A stretch of 64,000 bases of DNA from Pseudomonas frederiksbergensis (GCF_900105495.1 NZ_FNTF01000002.1:3261501-3325500), one strand, 5' to 3'; shown: positions 19,922 to 30,039, numbered from the stretch's first letter. Translations and numbers: made by a program. Notes: a model not told the origin generated them from the sequence alone.

Positions 19922-20688
19922 GGACCAATCTGCTCAAGCAGAAGCTCAGAACAGGTGAGCCGGTCTACGGCCTGATCAGCTCGATTCCGTCGCCAGCGGC
20001 CATCGAACTGATTGCCGAAGCCGGTTTCGATTTCGTGATCATCGATATGGAACACGTGCTGATCAACCCCGAGACCGTGGAGAACATGATCCGCACCGCC
20101 GAGAGTTACGCGCTGACCCCGCTGGTGCGAGTGGCGGACCTCAACCCGAAAACCCTGCTGCGCCTGCTCGATGGCGGCGCCCAGGGCATTGTGTTGCCGA
20201 TGATCGAAGGCCCCGAGCCTTTGGCCGAAAGCATTCGAGCCTGCAAATACCACCCGCAGGGCACCCGCAGCCTGAATGCCGGGCGCCCCGGTGCGTTTGG
20301 CAAACACAGCCTGGCGGAGTACGTCGCACTGGCCAACGAGCAAATCATGGTCGTGGCGATGATCGAAAGTGCCGAAGGTGTGCGGCGGGCGGCAGAGATT
20401 GCCGCCGTGCCCGGCCTCGACATGATCCTCGAAGGGGCTGCCGATTTGTCGCAATCGATGGGCATGCCCTGGCAGATCGACCGACCGGAGGTGCAGCAAG
20501 CGCTGCTCTCCAGTTGGCAAGCGGCGAGTGCCGCAGGCGTGCCGTATTGCGCGATTCCGCGTCAGCCGGGTGACCACCAACGATGGTTGGCGCGCGGCGT
20601 AAAAAGTTTTGTTTTGGGTGACGAGCGTGGCATCGCTTTTCGTGCCCTCCAGGCCAAATTGGCCGCCACTTCAGCAGAAGGAAAATAA
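19915..20688 (+). CDS. acsB: HpcH/HpaI aldolase family enzyme (AcsB-like)
   Basis: TIM-barrel class II aldolase/citrate lyase family protein of 257 residues, with FVIIDMEHVLINPETV, LVRVADLNP, GIVLPMIEGPEP and MIESAEGVRRAAEIAAVPGLDMILEGAADLSQSMG (metal-binding Glu and Asp). The related SbnG of staphyloferrin B loci is a citrate synthase, so making a dedicated citrate pool from oxaloacetate and acetyl-CoA is the likely role here. That is inference; only the family is certain. Confidence 0.88.
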   Translation: MLRTNLLKQKLRTGEPVYGLISSIPSPAAIELIAEAGFDFVIIDMEHVLINPETVENMIRTAESYALTPLVRVADLNPKTLLRLLDGGAQGIVLPMIEGPEPLAESIRACKYHPQGTRSLNAGRPGAFGKHSLAEYVALANEQIMVVAMIESAEGVRRAAEIAAVPGLDMILEGAADLSQSMGMPWQIDRPEVQQALLSSWQAASAAGVPYCAIPRQPGDHQRWLARGVKSFVLGDERGIAFRALQAKLAATSAEGK

Positions 20689-20692
20689 TCGG

Positions 20693-22540
20693 ATGAACTT
20701 CACCACAATGGCCGCCGACAAGGTGATGCAGGATCTGGTCGATTGTTTGCTGGCCGAACATTTTTTCGGGACCGAGCCGCTGAACCTGTTGGCGCCCTCG
20801 TCATCGGCCGATCAGCCGTTTACCGGGTTGAGCGCCGAACAACGGATCTGGGAATGGCCTATCGATCCCCAAGGTTGCATCGTCATTGCCCTGCGTCCCG
20901 GCATTACCCAGCAATGGGAAAAGGTACCGGGCACGCCGGTTTGGGCGCGACAGAATGACCAGCTGACCGCGCTGTCACCCGAGGCTTTCACGACCCAGGT
21001 GTTGGCCGGGATGACCGATCGCTACCCGGACAATGAAAAAGGCTTCGCCCTGTTTCTGGATGTGCTGCGCACCAGCGTCCGGCAAACCGAGTTGTCCCTG
21101 GCTCATCGTGTCGACAGCGAACGCTTGCTGGAAAAGAGCAACGCGGACTTCTTCCTGGCGATGGAGCAGTGGGCTTCGCTGCGTGATCGTCCCTACCATC
21201 CGCTGGCCAAAGCCAAGCAGGGTTTGGACGACGTCGAATATCAGCAATACCAGGCGGAATTCGCCCGGCCGGTGGCACTCAATTGGATCGCGGTCGACCG
21301 CACGTTGCTGCAATGCGGCGGCGGTGTGACTGACCTGGCGCAGAGCTATCCCGCCCAGTACCTGTTGCCGCCGCCGTTGCAGGCCAACTTGCAACAAGAG
21401 TTGCAGCAGCGGGGCATTGCCCACAGCCACATCGCGCTGCCGGTGCACCCGTGGCAGTTCGAACATGTGCTGGAGGCGCAACTCGGCGACGCGTTCGCCA
21501 AGGGTGACTGCCATCGCCTGGACTTCAGCGACGCTGATTTCTTCGCCACTTCGTCGTTGCGCTCGATGACGCCGTGCTTCAACAGTGCCGATTACCTCAA
21601 GTTGCCGATGGCGATCTATTCGCTGGGCGCTTCGCGTTATCTGCCCGCGGTGAAAATGATCAACGGCGGCTTGAGTGAGGCGTTGCTGCGCCAGGCACTG
21701 GGCAAGGATCAAACCCTGCAGCAGTCGCTGCACCTATGCGACGAAACCAAATGGTGGGCATTCATGCCGCCAGACGCGACGCTGTTTGACGAAGCGCCGC
21801 GTCACCTGTCGGCCATGGTGCGCGGCTATCCGCCCGCGCTGCTGGAAGATTCGGATACCCGACTGGTGCCCATGGCCGCCCTCGGCACGCCGTTGCCCGG
21901 AAGCAATCAACACTTCTTCGATGACTGGATGGCCTACCGTCAACTGCCGGCCAACGCCGCGTCGGTGATGACCCTGTTCCGCGAGCTGTGCCACAGCTTC
22001 TTCGATATCAACCTGCGGATGTTCCGCATCGGCATGCTGGGTGAAATTCACGGGCAGAACGCGGTGCTGGTGTGGAAGGCCGGTTACGCCCAGGGCTTGC
22101 TGTTGCGCGATCACGATTCGTTGCGCATCTTCGTGCCATGGCTGGAACGCAACGGCCTGGCCGACCCGGCTTACCGGTTGAAGAAGGGGCACGCCAACAC
22201 GCTGTACCACGATCGCCCCGAAGACTTGTTGTTCTGGTTGCAGACACTGGGTATTCAGGTCAACCTCCGCGCCATCATCGATACGCTGGCTGAGGTCTAC
22301 GCATTGCCGGCCACTCAATTGTGGAAGGCGATGGGCGAAGTGCTCAACGAGTTGATCGATACAATCGAATTTGATGCCGAGGCGCGGATCATGATCAAGC
22401 ACCAGTTATTCGAATCGCCGCACTGGCCGCAGAAATTGCTGCTCACCCCGATGATCGAACGCGCGGGCGGCCCCGGCAGCATGCCGTTTGGCAAAGGCCA
22501 TGTGGTCAACCCGTTTCACAGGCTCGATCGTAATGCCTGA
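20693..22540 (+). CDS. acsA: NIS siderophore synthetase (IucA/IucC family, AcsA-like)
   Basis: Third synthetase, 615 residues. Visible motifs: YHPLAKAKQGL, ALPVHPWQFEHVL, SLRSMTPCFNSADYLKLPMAI (substrate/ATP loop), MLGEIHGQNAVLVWK and LLLRDHDSLRIF. Three IucA/IucC enzymes are expected for achromobactin, which has citrate, 2-oxoglutarate and diaminobutyrate/ethanolamine linkages. Gap to acsB is 4 nt and the end overlaps cbrA by 8 nt. Confidence 0.9.
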   Translation: MNFTTMAADKVMQDLVDCLLAEHFFGTEPLNLLAPSSSADQPFTGLSAEQRIWEWPIDPQGCIVIALRPGITQQWEKVPGTPVWARQNDQLTALSPEAFTTQVLAGMTDRYPDNEKGFALFLDVLRTSVRQTELSLAHRVDSERLLEKSNADFFLAMEQWASLRDRPYHPLAKAKQGLDDVEYQQYQAEFARPVALNWIAVDRTLLQCGGGVTDLAQSYPAQYLLPPPLQANLQQELQQRGIAHSHIALPVHPWQFEHVLEAQLGDAFAKGDCHRLDFSDADFFATSSLRSMTPCFNSADYLKLPMAIYSLGASRYLPAVKMINGGLSEALLRQALGKDQTLQQSLHLCDETKWWAFMPPDATLFDEAPRHLSAMVRGYPPALLEDSDTRLVPMAALGTPLPGSNQHFFDDWMAYRQLPANAASVMTLFRELCHSFFDINLRMFRIGMLGEIHGQNAVLVWKAGYAQGLLLRDHDSLRIFVPWLERNGLADPAYRLKKGHANTLYHDRPEDLLFWLQTLGIQVNLRAIIDTLAEVYALPATQLWKAMGEVLNELIDTIEFDAEARIMIKHQLFESPHWPQKLLLTPMIERAGGPGSMPFGKGHVVNPFHRLDRNA

Positions 22541-23453
22541 ACCGCGACATGAACCCTCCAGGCGCACGCTGTTGCGCCTGTCCCTGGGGGCGCTCGCCCT
22601 CAGGTTTTCTGCGCCGGCGTGGGCCGCGGCCGACACCGCGCCGCTGCGGGTGGTCACCCTGTTTCAGGGCGCCACCGACTGCGCCGTGATGTTGGGCGTG
22701 ACCCCGTGTGGCGTGGTTGATTCCTGGAGCGAAAAACCGACCTATCGCTATTTGCGCACGGCACTGGACCAGGTGCCCCATGTCGGACTGGAGACCCAGC
22801 CCAGCCTTGAAGACATCGCGCTGCTCAAGCCGGACTTGATCGTTGCCTCGCGCTTTCGCCATGAGCGCATTGCGCCGTTACTCAAGCAGATCGCCCCGGT
22901 GCTGATGCTGGAGGAAGTGTTCGAGTTCAAAAAGACCCTGGCGCTGATGGGCGCTGCATTACACCAGCAACAGAGGGCCGACGAGATTTTGAATCGATGG
23001 CAGCAGCGCGTGGCACAGCTGTGCGAGCAACTGCGGCAGACATTTGCCGGACGCTGGCCACCCACGGTGTCGATTCTGGACATCCGCGAAGACCACATCC
23101 GCAGTTACCTGCCGGCGAGTTTTCCGGGCTCGGTGCTCACCGAGCTGGGGTTCAACTGGAGTGACAGCAGCCGGGAGGCGAGCGGGGTGTCGATCAAGCT
23201 CACCAGCAAGGAAAGCCTTGCCGTGGTGAATGCCGATATCTTTTTTGTCTTCCTGCGTGCGCAAAACGCGGCGGTGCAGCGTAACTACGAGAGCCTGGTG
23301 CAACACCCGTTGTGGAAGCAGATGCGTGCCCCGCAGCAAGGACAGGTGTGGCAGGTCGATGGCGTCGCGTGGAGTCTGTCGGGCGGGATGTTGGGGGCTA
23401 ACCTGATGCTCGATGACGTGGCCCGCGTGGCCGCCGCGCAGGTGGCTTCATGA
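22533..23453 (+). CDS. cbrA: Ferric-siderophore periplasmic binding protein (CbrA-like)
   Basis: Helical-backbone (TroA/BtuF-fold) binding protein of 306 residues. The N-terminus [15 protein letters not shown] followed by APAWAAA is a signal with a twin-arginine look, so Tat export is possible. [19 protein letters not shown] and [19 protein letters not shown] are typical Fe3+-hydroxamate/citrate binding-protein sequences. It feeds the permease encoded directly downstream; start and end overlap the neighbouring genes. Confidence 0.9.
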   Translation: MPEPRHEPSRRTLLRLSLGALALRFSAPAWAAADTAPLRVVTLFQGATDCAVMLGVTPCGVVDSWSEKPTYRYLRTALDQVPHVGLETQPSLEDIALLKPDLIVASRFRHERIAPLLKQIAPVLMLEEVFEFKKTLALMGAALHQQQRADEILNRWQQRVAQLCEQLRQTFAGRWPPTVSILDIREDHIRSYLPASFPGSVLTELGFNWSDSSREASGVSIKLTSKESLAVVNADIFFVFLRAQNAAVQRNYESLVQHPLWKQMRAPQQGQVWQVDGVAWSLSGGMLGANLMLDDVARVAAAQVAS

Positions 23454-24439
23454 GTCCGGGAGTAAAGCTGTGCAGCGCCGGTGTTGTGTTGCTGCTGTGC
23501 TGCGTGTTGAGCCTGGCGGTCGGTGCCACCTGGATTCCACTGCCACAGATTGCCGCGGCGTTTGTCGATCCTGACCCGTTGAGCATCAATCATGTGCTGG
23601 TGACCACTACGCGCCTGTCACGAACCCTGATGGCGATTTCCGTAGGCGCCAGCCTGGCGGTCGCGGGCGCACTGATGCAGGCACTGACCCGCAATCCGCT
23701 GGCATCACCCGGACTGTTCGGGATCAATGCCGGTGCGACTTTTTTTATCATCCTGTTTTCCTCGATCTTCTCGCTGTCATCCCCGGATGCCTGGCTATGG
23801 TCGGCGTTCATTGGCGCTGGCGTGGCGGGTTGCCTGGTGTGGCTGATCGGCAACATGGGGCAAGGCAGTCTCAGTCCGCTGCGCATCGTGCTGGCAGGCG
23901 CGGCGATCGCCGCGTTGTTCTCCGCTTTCAGCCAGGCGCTGCTGGTGGTGAATCAGGATGGCCTGGACACGGTGCTGTTCTGGATGGCCGGTTCGTTGAC
24001 CGAACGCAGCCTGTCGACCGCTGCGCCGTTGTTGCTGTGCGCGGTGCTCGGGTTGGCGGGGGCGCTGTTGCTGGCCGGGCAGCTCAATGTGCTGAACGCC
24101 GGGGAAGAGATTGCCACGGGGTTGGGGCAGCGAACCGGCCTGATCCGGCTGCTGATGAGCGTGCTGGTGATCTGCCTTGCGGGTAGCGCAGTGGCATTGG
24201 CCGGCAGCATTGGTTTCATCGGCCTTCTGGTACCGCACATGGTGCGCAAGGGGTTGTCCATCGACCATCGCTGGTTGCTGCCCGGTTGTGCGCTGCTCGG
24301 CGCGATTCTGCTGCTGTTGGCGGATACGCTGTCGCGGGTTTTGATCCTGCCTCAGGAGGTGCCGGTAGGCGTGATGACGGCGCTGTTCGGCGCACCGTTT
24401 TTTATCATGTTGGCCCGGCGTGGAGGTCGTTATGGATAA
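23450..24439 (+). CDS. cbrB: FecCD-family iron-siderophore permease (CbrB-like)
   Basis: Inner-membrane permease of 329 residues with about nine helices. It has [41 protein letters not shown] near the N-terminus and [23 protein letters not shown], the coupling loop to the ATPase. ATGA overlap with cbrA; 8-nt overlap with cbrC. Forms a heterodimeric channel with CbrC. Confidence 0.93.
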   Translation: MSPGVKLCSAGVVLLLCCVLSLAVGATWIPLPQIAAAFVDPDPLSINHVLVTTTRLSRTLMAISVGASLAVAGALMQALTRNPLASPGLFGINAGATFFIILFSSIFSLSSPDAWLWSAFIGAGVAGCLVWLIGNMGQGSLSPLRIVLAGAAIAALFSAFSQALLVVNQDGLDTVLFWMAGSLTERSLSTAAPLLLCAVLGLAGALLLAGQLNVLNAGEEIATGLGQRTGLIRLLMSVLVICLAGSAVALAGSIGFIGLLVPHMVRKGLSIDHRWLLPGCALLGAILLLLADTLSRVLILPQEVPVGVMTALFGAPFFIMLARRGGRYG

Positions 24440-25463
24440 GGTGGTGACCTGGCGCCGGGGCGGGTATTCCCGGCGGGTCAACCTCTCCACGTGGCTGCGG
24501 TTGGCCGCGGCGCTGCTGCTGACGGTGCTGGTGATGCTCGGCTCGTTGTCGCTGGGGAAAGTCATCCTCTCACCCCTCGAGGTGATACGAATCCTGTTTT
24601 CCACTCAGGACGCCAGCCTGACGTTGATCGTCGAGCAACTGCGCTTTCCCCGTATTGTCCTGGCGGCGCTGGTGGGCGCTGCGTTGTCGGTGTCCGGGCT
24701 GATCCTGCAAAGCATCATCCGCAACCCGCTGGCATCGCCGGACCTGCTGGGCATCACCAGCGGTGCCAGTGCAGCTGCCGTGCTTTATCTGTCGTTGTTG
24801 TCCGCGACGCTGGGGCAACAATTCTTGCCCTTGGCCGCGATGCTCGGTGCGGCGTTGGCGACACTGGCCATTTATCTGCTGGCCTGGAAGCAGGGGGCCT
24901 CACCGCTGCGACTGGTGCTGATCGGTGTGGGCGTCTCGGCGATGTTGACGGCCGCGACCACCTTCATTCTGGTGTTCAGTCCGCTGACCACCACCCTGTC
25001 GGCCTACGTCTGGCTGACCGGCAGTGTGTACGGCGCCAGTTGGCCCGAACCGCTGGCGCTGGCTGGCTGGTTGTTGGGCATTTGTCCGCTGCTCGTGCTG
25101 CTGGCCCGTCAAGTGATGGTGCAACAGTTGGATGACCATCTGGCCCAGGGCATCGGTGTGCGCGTGCAATGGCTGCGGGCCGGTTTGTTGCTGGTGAGTG
25201 TGGCGTTGGCCGGTGCGGCCATTGCCTGGGGTGGCGCGATTGCGTTTGTCGGGCTGATCGCGCCGCATATTGCCAAGCGCCTGGTAGCCCCCGGTTTCGC
25301 TGGGCAGGCCGTGATGGCAGCCCTGATTGGCGCAAACCTGGTGATGCTGGCGGACCTGGTCGGACGCACGCTGTTCCTGCCCCTGGATTTGCCGGCCGGG
25401 ATCTTCGTCGCGGTGCTGGGCACGCCCTTTTTTCTCTATTTGTTGATCAAACAGCGTCATTAA
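24432..25463 (+). CDS. cbrC: FecCD-family iron-siderophore permease (CbrC-like)
   Basis: Second permease subunit, 343 residues and about nine helices after a short basic N-terminus. Paralogous landmarks to CbrB are [43 protein letters not shown] and [15 protein letters not shown]. The ATG at 24432 is preceded by GGAGG. Followed after 12 nt by the ATPase. Confidence 0.93.
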   Translation: MDKVVTWRRGGYSRRVNLSTWLRLAAALLLTVLVMLGSLSLGKVILSPLEVIRILFSTQDASLTLIVEQLRFPRIVLAALVGAALSVSGLILQSIIRNPLASPDLLGITSGASAAAVLYLSLLSATLGQQFLPLAAMLGAALATLAIYLLAWKQGASPLRLVLIGVGVSAMLTAATTFILVFSPLTTTLSAYVWLTGSVYGASWPEPLALAGWLLGICPLLVLLARQVMVQQLDDHLAQGIGVRVQWLRAGLLLVSVALAGAAIAWGGAIAFVGLIAPHIAKRLVAPGFAGQAVMAALIGANLVMLADLVGRTLFLPLDLPAGIFVAVLGTPFFLYLLIKQRH

Positions 25464-25475
25464 GGAATTCAACGT

Positions 25476-26267
25476 ATGACGTCGATTGCAAGTCGCGGCC
25501 TGACCCTGAGTTATCAGCGCCAGGTGATTATTGACGCGCTGGACATGCAACTGCCCAAGGGCAAGATCTCGGTACTTATTGGCAGTAACGGCTGCGGCAA
25601 AAGTACCTTGCTCAAATCCTTCGCCCGACTGTTGAAACCGCAGCAAGGCTCGGTGATTCTCAACGGCGTGGATATCCAGCAAAAATCCACGGCGGCGGTG
25701 GCGCGCGAGTTGGCTATCCTGCCTCAGACACCAATGGCGCCCGAGGGCATTACCGTTCGCCAGCTCGTGGCCCTGGGCCGATACCCTTATCAAAGCTGGA
25801 TGCAACAGTGGTCGGCCGAGGATGAAACCATGGTCAATCGCGCATTGACGCAGACCAGTCTGCAAGCGCTGGCGGATCGGCCGGTGGATGCCTTGTCCGG
25901 CGGGCAGCGCCAGCGTGCGTGGATCGCCATGACCCTGGCCCAGGACACCGGCATCGTGCTGCTGGACGAGCCGACGACCTTCCTCGACCTGGCTCATCAG
26001 ATTGAAGTGCTGGACCTGCTGCGCGACCTCAACCGGCTCGAGAACAAAACCATCATCATGGTGCTTCACGACCTCAACCTGGCCTGTCGTTATGCCGATC
26101 ATATGGTGGCGGTGCATGAGCGTACGGCATTTGCCCAAGGCCGGCCTGAGGACGTCTTGACTCAGGCACTGGTCAAAACCGTGTTCGACCTCAACTGCAG
26201 GATTATTCCTGATCCGTTCTTCGGTACGCCGATGTGCATTCCGTTTGGTCGGGAATTGCCGCAATGA
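25476..26267 (+). CDS. cbrD: Iron-siderophore ABC transporter ATPase (CbrD-like)
   Basis: ABC ATPase of 263 residues: Walker [10 protein letters not shown] (36-44), signature [13 protein letters not shown], Walker [13 protein letters not shown] and H-loop VLHDLN. FepC/FecE subfamily. Energises import of the ferric siderophore through CbrB/CbrC. ATGA overlap with the next gene. Confidence 0.95.
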   Translation: MTSIASRGLTLSYQRQVIIDALDMQLPKGKISVLIGSNGCGKSTLLKSFARLLKPQQGSVILNGVDIQQKSTAAVARELAILPQTPMAPEGITVRQLVALGRYPYQSWMQQWSAEDETMVNRALTQTSLQALADRPVDALSGGQRQRAWIAMTLAQDTGIVLLDEPTTFLDLAHQIEVLDLLRDLNRLENKTIIMVLHDLNLACRYADHMVAVHERTAFAQGRPEDVLTQALVKTVFDLNCRIIPDPFFGTPMCIPFGRELPQ

Positions 26268-27046
26268 GTCTGGCTCGCCACTTCACCGCACAAGAATGGA
26301 ACGTGCTGGGCGGTGGGTTGCGGTTGAAGGACTGCGCCGAACGTGACCCATTACGCTCGCTGATGGCGCGTGACCTGTTGCAGGAAGAAGTGTGCGAGCG
26401 TTTGCTGGACGCATTGGGCCCGGTCATTGGCTCACCGTCGCGGAAAATCACTGCCTCGCTGCTGGGCAAACGCCTGTCGTTCCTGGCCACCGGCGCCTGT
26501 TTGTACGCCATGTCGGTGTACGACAAAGGACTGCTGCTGACGCTGGACAACACGGTGGTCGAATACGGCCACGATGACGGGCTGTGGACGTCTTCGATGC
26601 CGCTGGCTCATTCCCTGCCGCTGACGTACGGCGCAGGTGAGCGCGAGGCCTGGCGGGAAGCCGTGGTGCAGTCACTGTTTGCCGGGCTGCTGAAGCCGCT
26701 GTGGCAAACCTTCAACCGGGTGAGTGGTGTTTCACGGCGCATCTTGTGGGAAAACACCGCCGTGCGCGTGTATTCGTTGTATGAAAAACGCATGGCGAAA
26801 ATCGATGATCCATCGATACGCGAGCGCTATGAAGCCGACTTCAGGTGGTTGCTGACCCAAGCAGAACCTGCGCTGTTCGGCCTTGATTACAACCCGCTGA
26901 GCCATTTCCGCCGACCGCCGACACTCGTCGACGAGGGGCAGCGCAGCATTCGCTTTCGACGAACCTGTTGCTTCTATTACCTGGCTACCGAGCCCGCTGA
27001 ATATTGTTCGACCTGCCCACTGCTGCGTCCCGGGAAATGCCGATGA
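26264..27046 (+). CDS. FhuF-like siderophore-iron reductase
   Basis: Protein of 260 residues with the C-terminal FhuF iron-sulfur motif: RRTCCFYYL then EYCSTCPLL, giving C-C-x10-C-x2-C that binds a [2Fe-2S] cluster. FhuF proteins reduce ferric siderophores in the cytoplasm to release Fe2+. The start lies inside the cbrD stop (ATGA), so it is made with the importer. It is not part of the minimal acs/cbr set described in Dickeya, and would supply the missing iron-release step. Family assignment is from the Cys motif and position; the N-terminal half is poorly conserved. Confidence 0.85.
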   Translation: MSLARHFTAQEWNVLGGGLRLKDCAERDPLRSLMARDLLQEEVCERLLDALGPVIGSPSRKITASLLGKRLSFLATGACLYAMSVYDKGLLLTLDNTVVEYGHDDGLWTSSMPLAHSLPLTYGAGEREAWREAVVQSLFAGLLKPLWQTFNRVSGVSRRILWENTAVRVYSLYEKRMAKIDDPSIRERYEADFRWLLTQAEPALFGLDYNPLSHFRRPPTLVDEGQRSIRFRRTCCFYYLATEPAEYCSTCPLLRPGKCR

Positions 27047-27669
27047 GTTATCAGATCAACCCTCGCCAGCAGCTCGTTACCCCGGAGCTGCTCAACGCCT
27101 ACCAGTCGATCCCTTCGTCGACCATCGGCCATTTTTCCGATCGGGGCTTCCTGCGCGGGATCAAGCCGCTGTTCAACGACATCCGTATGGTCGGCACTGT
27201 CGTCACCGTCAAAGTCTTCCCGCCGGATGGCAGCATTTTGCGTGAAGCGCTGTTGCTGAGTGAGCCGGGCGACGTGCTGGTGATCGAATGTGTGAACGAC
27301 CAGGAGTGTGGCTGTTGGGGCGAACTGCGCACCCTGGCCGGATTGATCAAAGGGTTGGCCGGGGTGGTGGTGTCGGGTGCGGTCACGGATGTCAGTGCAT
27401 TGCGCCGCCATGGGTTGCCGATCTTTTGCCGGGACGTCAGTTCGTACACGACTCGCGGCATTGGCGCTCATGGGGAAGTCAATCAGTCGATCAATGTGGG
27501 CGGGGTTCAGGTACAGCCTGGGGATCTGGCCGTTGGTGATGATGACGGTGTCTACATCCTTGAGGCCCGGCGTGCGGCCGAGCTGCTTCCCGAACTCCTG
27601 GCCAAAGAGCAAATGGACCAGCAGCGCAGGGCCGAATTCTTGCAGAGGCTCAATCAGCGAAGGGGCTGA
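27043..27669 (+). CDS. RraA-family protein
   Basis: Protein of 208 residues in the RraA / 4-hydroxy-4-methyl-2-oxoglutarate aldolase-like family. Key segments: TIGHFSDRGFLRGIKPL, CWGELRTLAGLIKGLAG, VVSGAVTDVSALRRHGLP and VQPGDLAVGDDDGVY. The aldolase members carry D-x20-R-D for the divalent metal; here the aligned positions read E-x20-T-D, so the canonical Arg and first Asp are replaced. It overlaps the FhuF-like gene by 4 nt and is the last gene before a strong terminator. Role in the siderophore pathway is unknown; 2-oxo-acid handling is a guess. Confidence 0.82.
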   Translation: MSYQINPRQQLVTPELLNAYQSIPSSTIGHFSDRGFLRGIKPLFNDIRMVGTVVTVKVFPPDGSILREALLLSEPGDVLVIECVNDQECGCWGELRTLAGLIKGLAGVVVSGAVTDVSALRRHGLPIFCRDVSSYTTRGIGAHGEVNQSINVGGVQVQPGDLAVGDDDGVYILEARRAAELLPELLAKEQMDQQRRAEFLQRLNQRRG

Positions 27670-27686
27670 TTTCCCGAGCGGAAATG

Positions 27687-27718
27687 AAAAGGGGCAACTG
27701 TGCAGTTGCCCCTTTTTT
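27687..27718. terminator. Bidirectional terminator between the acs/cbr operon and the oxidoreductase gene
   Basis: GGGGCAACTG / CAGTTGCCCC with a 2-nt loop, four A on the left and six T on the right, between convergent genes. Confidence 0.92.
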
Positions 27719-27729
27719 GCGTCGGTCGG

Positions 27730-29013
27730 TCAGAAGCCGAGTTTGTCGCGCAATCCGTAATACCAGGCGCCCAACGCAGCGAATGGTGTACGCAGCAGTT
27801 GTCCGCCGGGGAACGGGTAGTGGGGCAGGTCGGCAAACGCATCGAAACGCTCGGCCTGACCACGCAACGCTTCGGCCAGGACCTTGCCTGCCAGGTGGGT
27901 GTACGTCACGCCATGGCCGCTGCAACCCTGGGAATAGTAGATGTTGTCGCCCAAGCGTCCGACTTGGGGAAGTCGCGACAAGGTCAGCAGGAAATTACCG
28001 GTCCAGGCGTAATCGATCTTCACGTCCTTGAGCTGCGGGAAGGCCTTGAGCATCTTCGGCCGAATAATCGCCTCGATGTTCGCCGGATCCCGCGCGCCGT
28101 ATACCACTCCACCGCCGAAGACCAGGCGCTTGTCGCCGGTCAAACGGTAGTAGTCGAGCAGATAGTTGCAGTCCTCGACGCAGTAATCCTGCGGCAACAG
28201 GCTCTTGGCCAATGCGTCGCCCAAGGGTTCAGTGGTGATCACCTGAGTCCCGCAGGGCATCGATTTGGCGGCCAGTTCCGGCACCAGATTACCGAGATAC
28301 GCGTTGCCCGCAACGATGATGAACTTGGCCCTGACCTTGCCCTGAGGTGTATGCACTACCGGATTCGCGCCGCGCTCGATACGCACCGCCGGCGATTGCT
28401 CATAAATGGTGCCGCCCAGCGACTCCGCAGCTGCCGCTTCGCCCAGCGCCAGGTTCAGCGGATGAATATGCCCGCCACTCATGTCGAGCAGGCCGCCGAT
28501 GTATTGATCGCACGCGACCACTTCACGGATGCGACGCTGATCCATCAATTCGAGTTGGTTATGACCGAACCGCTCCCACAGACGCTTCTGGGATTCCAGA
28601 TGGCCCATCTGCTTGGCGGTAATGGCGGCAAAAACACCGCCGTCCTTCAAGTCGCACTGGATATTATATTTGGCAACCCGTTCACGAATGATCCGCCCAC
28701 CTTCGAACGCCATCTGCCCCAGCAACTGAGCCTGCTTGGGACCGACACTGCGCTCGATCACATCGATGTCGCGGCTATAACTGTTTACGATCTGGCCACC
28801 GTTACGCCCCGACGCACCAAAACCTACCTTCGCCGCTTCAAGCACCGTGACCCGGAAACCGTTTTCCAGCAGAAACAGGGCAGAGGACAGGCCGGTGTAA
28901 CCGGCACCGATCACACAGACGTCAGTCTCTACGTCATCCTGCAAAGCCGGGCGCGGCGGAACCGCATTGGCCGATGCGGCGTAATAGGATTCCGGGTAGG
29001 GGGTGTTCGCCAT
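27730..29013 (-). CDS. puuB: FAD-dependent oxidoreductase, probable gamma-glutamylputrescine oxidoreductase
   Basis: DAO-superfamily flavoenzyme of 427 residues. It has the dinucleotide-binding VCVIGAGYTGLSSALFLLE (about residues 33-51), GFGASGRNGGQI, the substrate region IEAIIRPKMLKAFPQLKDVKIDYAWTGNFLLTLSRLPQVG and the C-terminal FAD clamp YYSQGCSGHGVTYTHLAGK. PuuB-type enzymes oxidise gamma-glutamylputrescine in polyamine catabolism, but the group is broad and several paralogues exist in Pseudomonas. Monocistronic here, bounded by a terminator and a tRNA. Confidence 0.85.
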   Translation of the reverse strand: MANTPYPESYYAASANAVPPRPALQDDVETDVCVIGAGYTGLSSALFLLENGFRVTVLEAAKVGFGASGRNGGQIVNSYSRDIDVIERSVGPKQAQLLGQMAFEGGRIIRERVAKYNIQCDLKDGGVFAAITAKQMGHLESQKRLWERFGHNQLELMDQRRIREVVACDQYIGGLLDMSGGHIHPLNLALGEAAAAESLGGTIYEQSPAVRIERGANPVVHTPQGKVRAKFIIVAGNAYLGNLVPELAAKSMPCGTQVITTEPLGDALAKSLLPQDYCVEDCNYLLDYYRLTGDKRLVFGGGVVYGARDPANIEAIIRPKMLKAFPQLKDVKIDYAWTGNFLLTLSRLPQVGRLGDNIYYSQGCSGHGVTYTHLAGKVLAEALRGQAERFDAFADLPHYPFPGGQLLRTPFAALGAWYYGLRDKLGF

Positions 29014-29156
29014 CCTGCAGCCTCTGTTTAATATATTTTACGAGTTGTATCGATCCTACCCGAGATAAAAATCGACCGCCAGCCACCGCAAAATCTTCTT
29101 TGCAGCCGCAAAATTAAATATTTTGCATATTCATAGGGTTAGCTCGAAAAAAGGTG

Positions 29157-29184
29157 TTGACACCCCTTCGGAATTCCGTAGAAT
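29157..29184 (+). promoter_or_regulatory. Sigma-70 promoter of tRNA-Val(GAC)
   Basis: Consensus TTGACA, 16-nt spacer, TAGAAT, ending 13 nt before the tRNA. Confidence 0.8.
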
Positions 29185-29197
29185 GCCGCCTCACAGC

Positions 29198-29274
29198 AGG
29201 CACGTAGCTCAGTTGGTTAGAGCACCACCTTGACATGGTGGGGGTCGTTGGTTCGAGTCCAATCGCGCCTACCA
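29198..29274 (+). tRNA. tRNA-Val (anticodon GAC)
   Basis: 77 nt with encoded CCA; anticodon loop TTGACAT. The acceptor stem AGGCACG / CGCGCCT has one mismatch: A at 29202 faces C at 29266 (fifth pair). All other arms pair well. Followed 31 nt later by a terminator. Confidence 0.93.
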
Positions 29275-29304
29275 AACAAAATCCGCTCTGCTGGGCGGTC
29301 TAGA

Positions 29305-29333
29305 AGGGCTCACCGAAAGGTGGGCCCTTTTTT
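29305..29333 (+). terminator. Terminator after tRNA-Val(GAC)
   Basis: AGGGCTCACC GAAA GGTGGGCCC hairpin with one mismatch and a run of T. Confidence 0.85.
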
Positions 29334-29482
29334 GTTGCCTGCGATTTGCAAAACTCCCACCTCAAAACGTCAACTCAACGCCCACCTCCAGGCAGGCTTT
29401 GGATTTGGCTTGTTGTATCTACCCTGTGAATCATTCAGCGGCCTCACGGTCATATCGCTGACTTTGCATTCAGGGCGTTCAA

Positions 29483-29719
29483 ATGAAGCGTGCAGTAATA
29501 ATGTTCATGGTTATTTCAGGTTCTCTCCTGCTGGGAGGCTGTGGGCCTCACTGGGACGACGGAGAAAGGTACGGTCGAGATCGTGATCGGGATCATGATT
29601 ACCGTCGTGGATACGACCGCGGGTATGACGATGATCGCGGGTATGACCGCCGATATGATCGTCGTGACCATGATCATGGGTATGACCGCAATCGTGATCG
29701 TGACGATAGAGACGACTGA
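29483..29719 (+). CDS. Small lipoprotein with Asp/Arg/Tyr-rich tail
   Basis: 78 residues. A lipoprotein signal (MKRAVIMFMVISGSLLLGGC, lipobox LGGC with Cys20) leads into a low-complexity tail of RD, RGYD and HD repeats, almost entirely Asp, Arg, Tyr, His and Gly. Such proteins are widespread in Pseudomonas and of unknown function; a highly charged disordered tail may bind metals or envelope polymers. Standalone gene. Confidence 0.75.
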   Translation: MKRAVIMFMVISGSLLLGGCGPHWDDGERYGRDRDRDHDYRRGYDRGYDDDRGYDRRYDRRDHDHGYDRNRDRDDRDD

Positions 29720-29844
29720 AGGCGCTGGCCATCGGCCCTCGGACCGGTCAATGATCGCCCGGTTTGCCGATCAGCTTCAGCGGCACGGATTGCCAGTGAT
29801 TCAGGCGTAAGATAGCGGTGCTACCTCATCAAAAGGAGCCGCAT

Positions 29845-30039
29845 ATGATCGCCGACCAAATGAACAAGCAGGTATCTGAGGACAGAGCTGTTTGGGATCA
29901 ATACTTCTGCGCTGCGTTGATTGCGGAAAGCAATTTGACGGCACCGGTTGTAGGAGGCGCTACGCATGAAGACAGGCAGAATCTGTTGATTGAAAGGGCC
30001 AAAGCTCTCGCCGACAAGATGATGGAAAACAGAAAATAA
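29845..30039 (+). CDS. Small conserved hypothetical protein
   Basis: 64 residues, soluble and probably helical, no signal peptide. The ATG at 29845 follows an AAAAGGAG ribosome site at good spacing. The C-terminal half (RQNLLIERAKALADKMMENRK) is amphipathic. No function recognised; followed directly by a terminator. Confidence 0.65.
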   Translation: MIADQMNKQVSEDRAVWDQYFCAALIAESNLTAPVVGGATHEDRQNLLIERAKALADKMMENRK

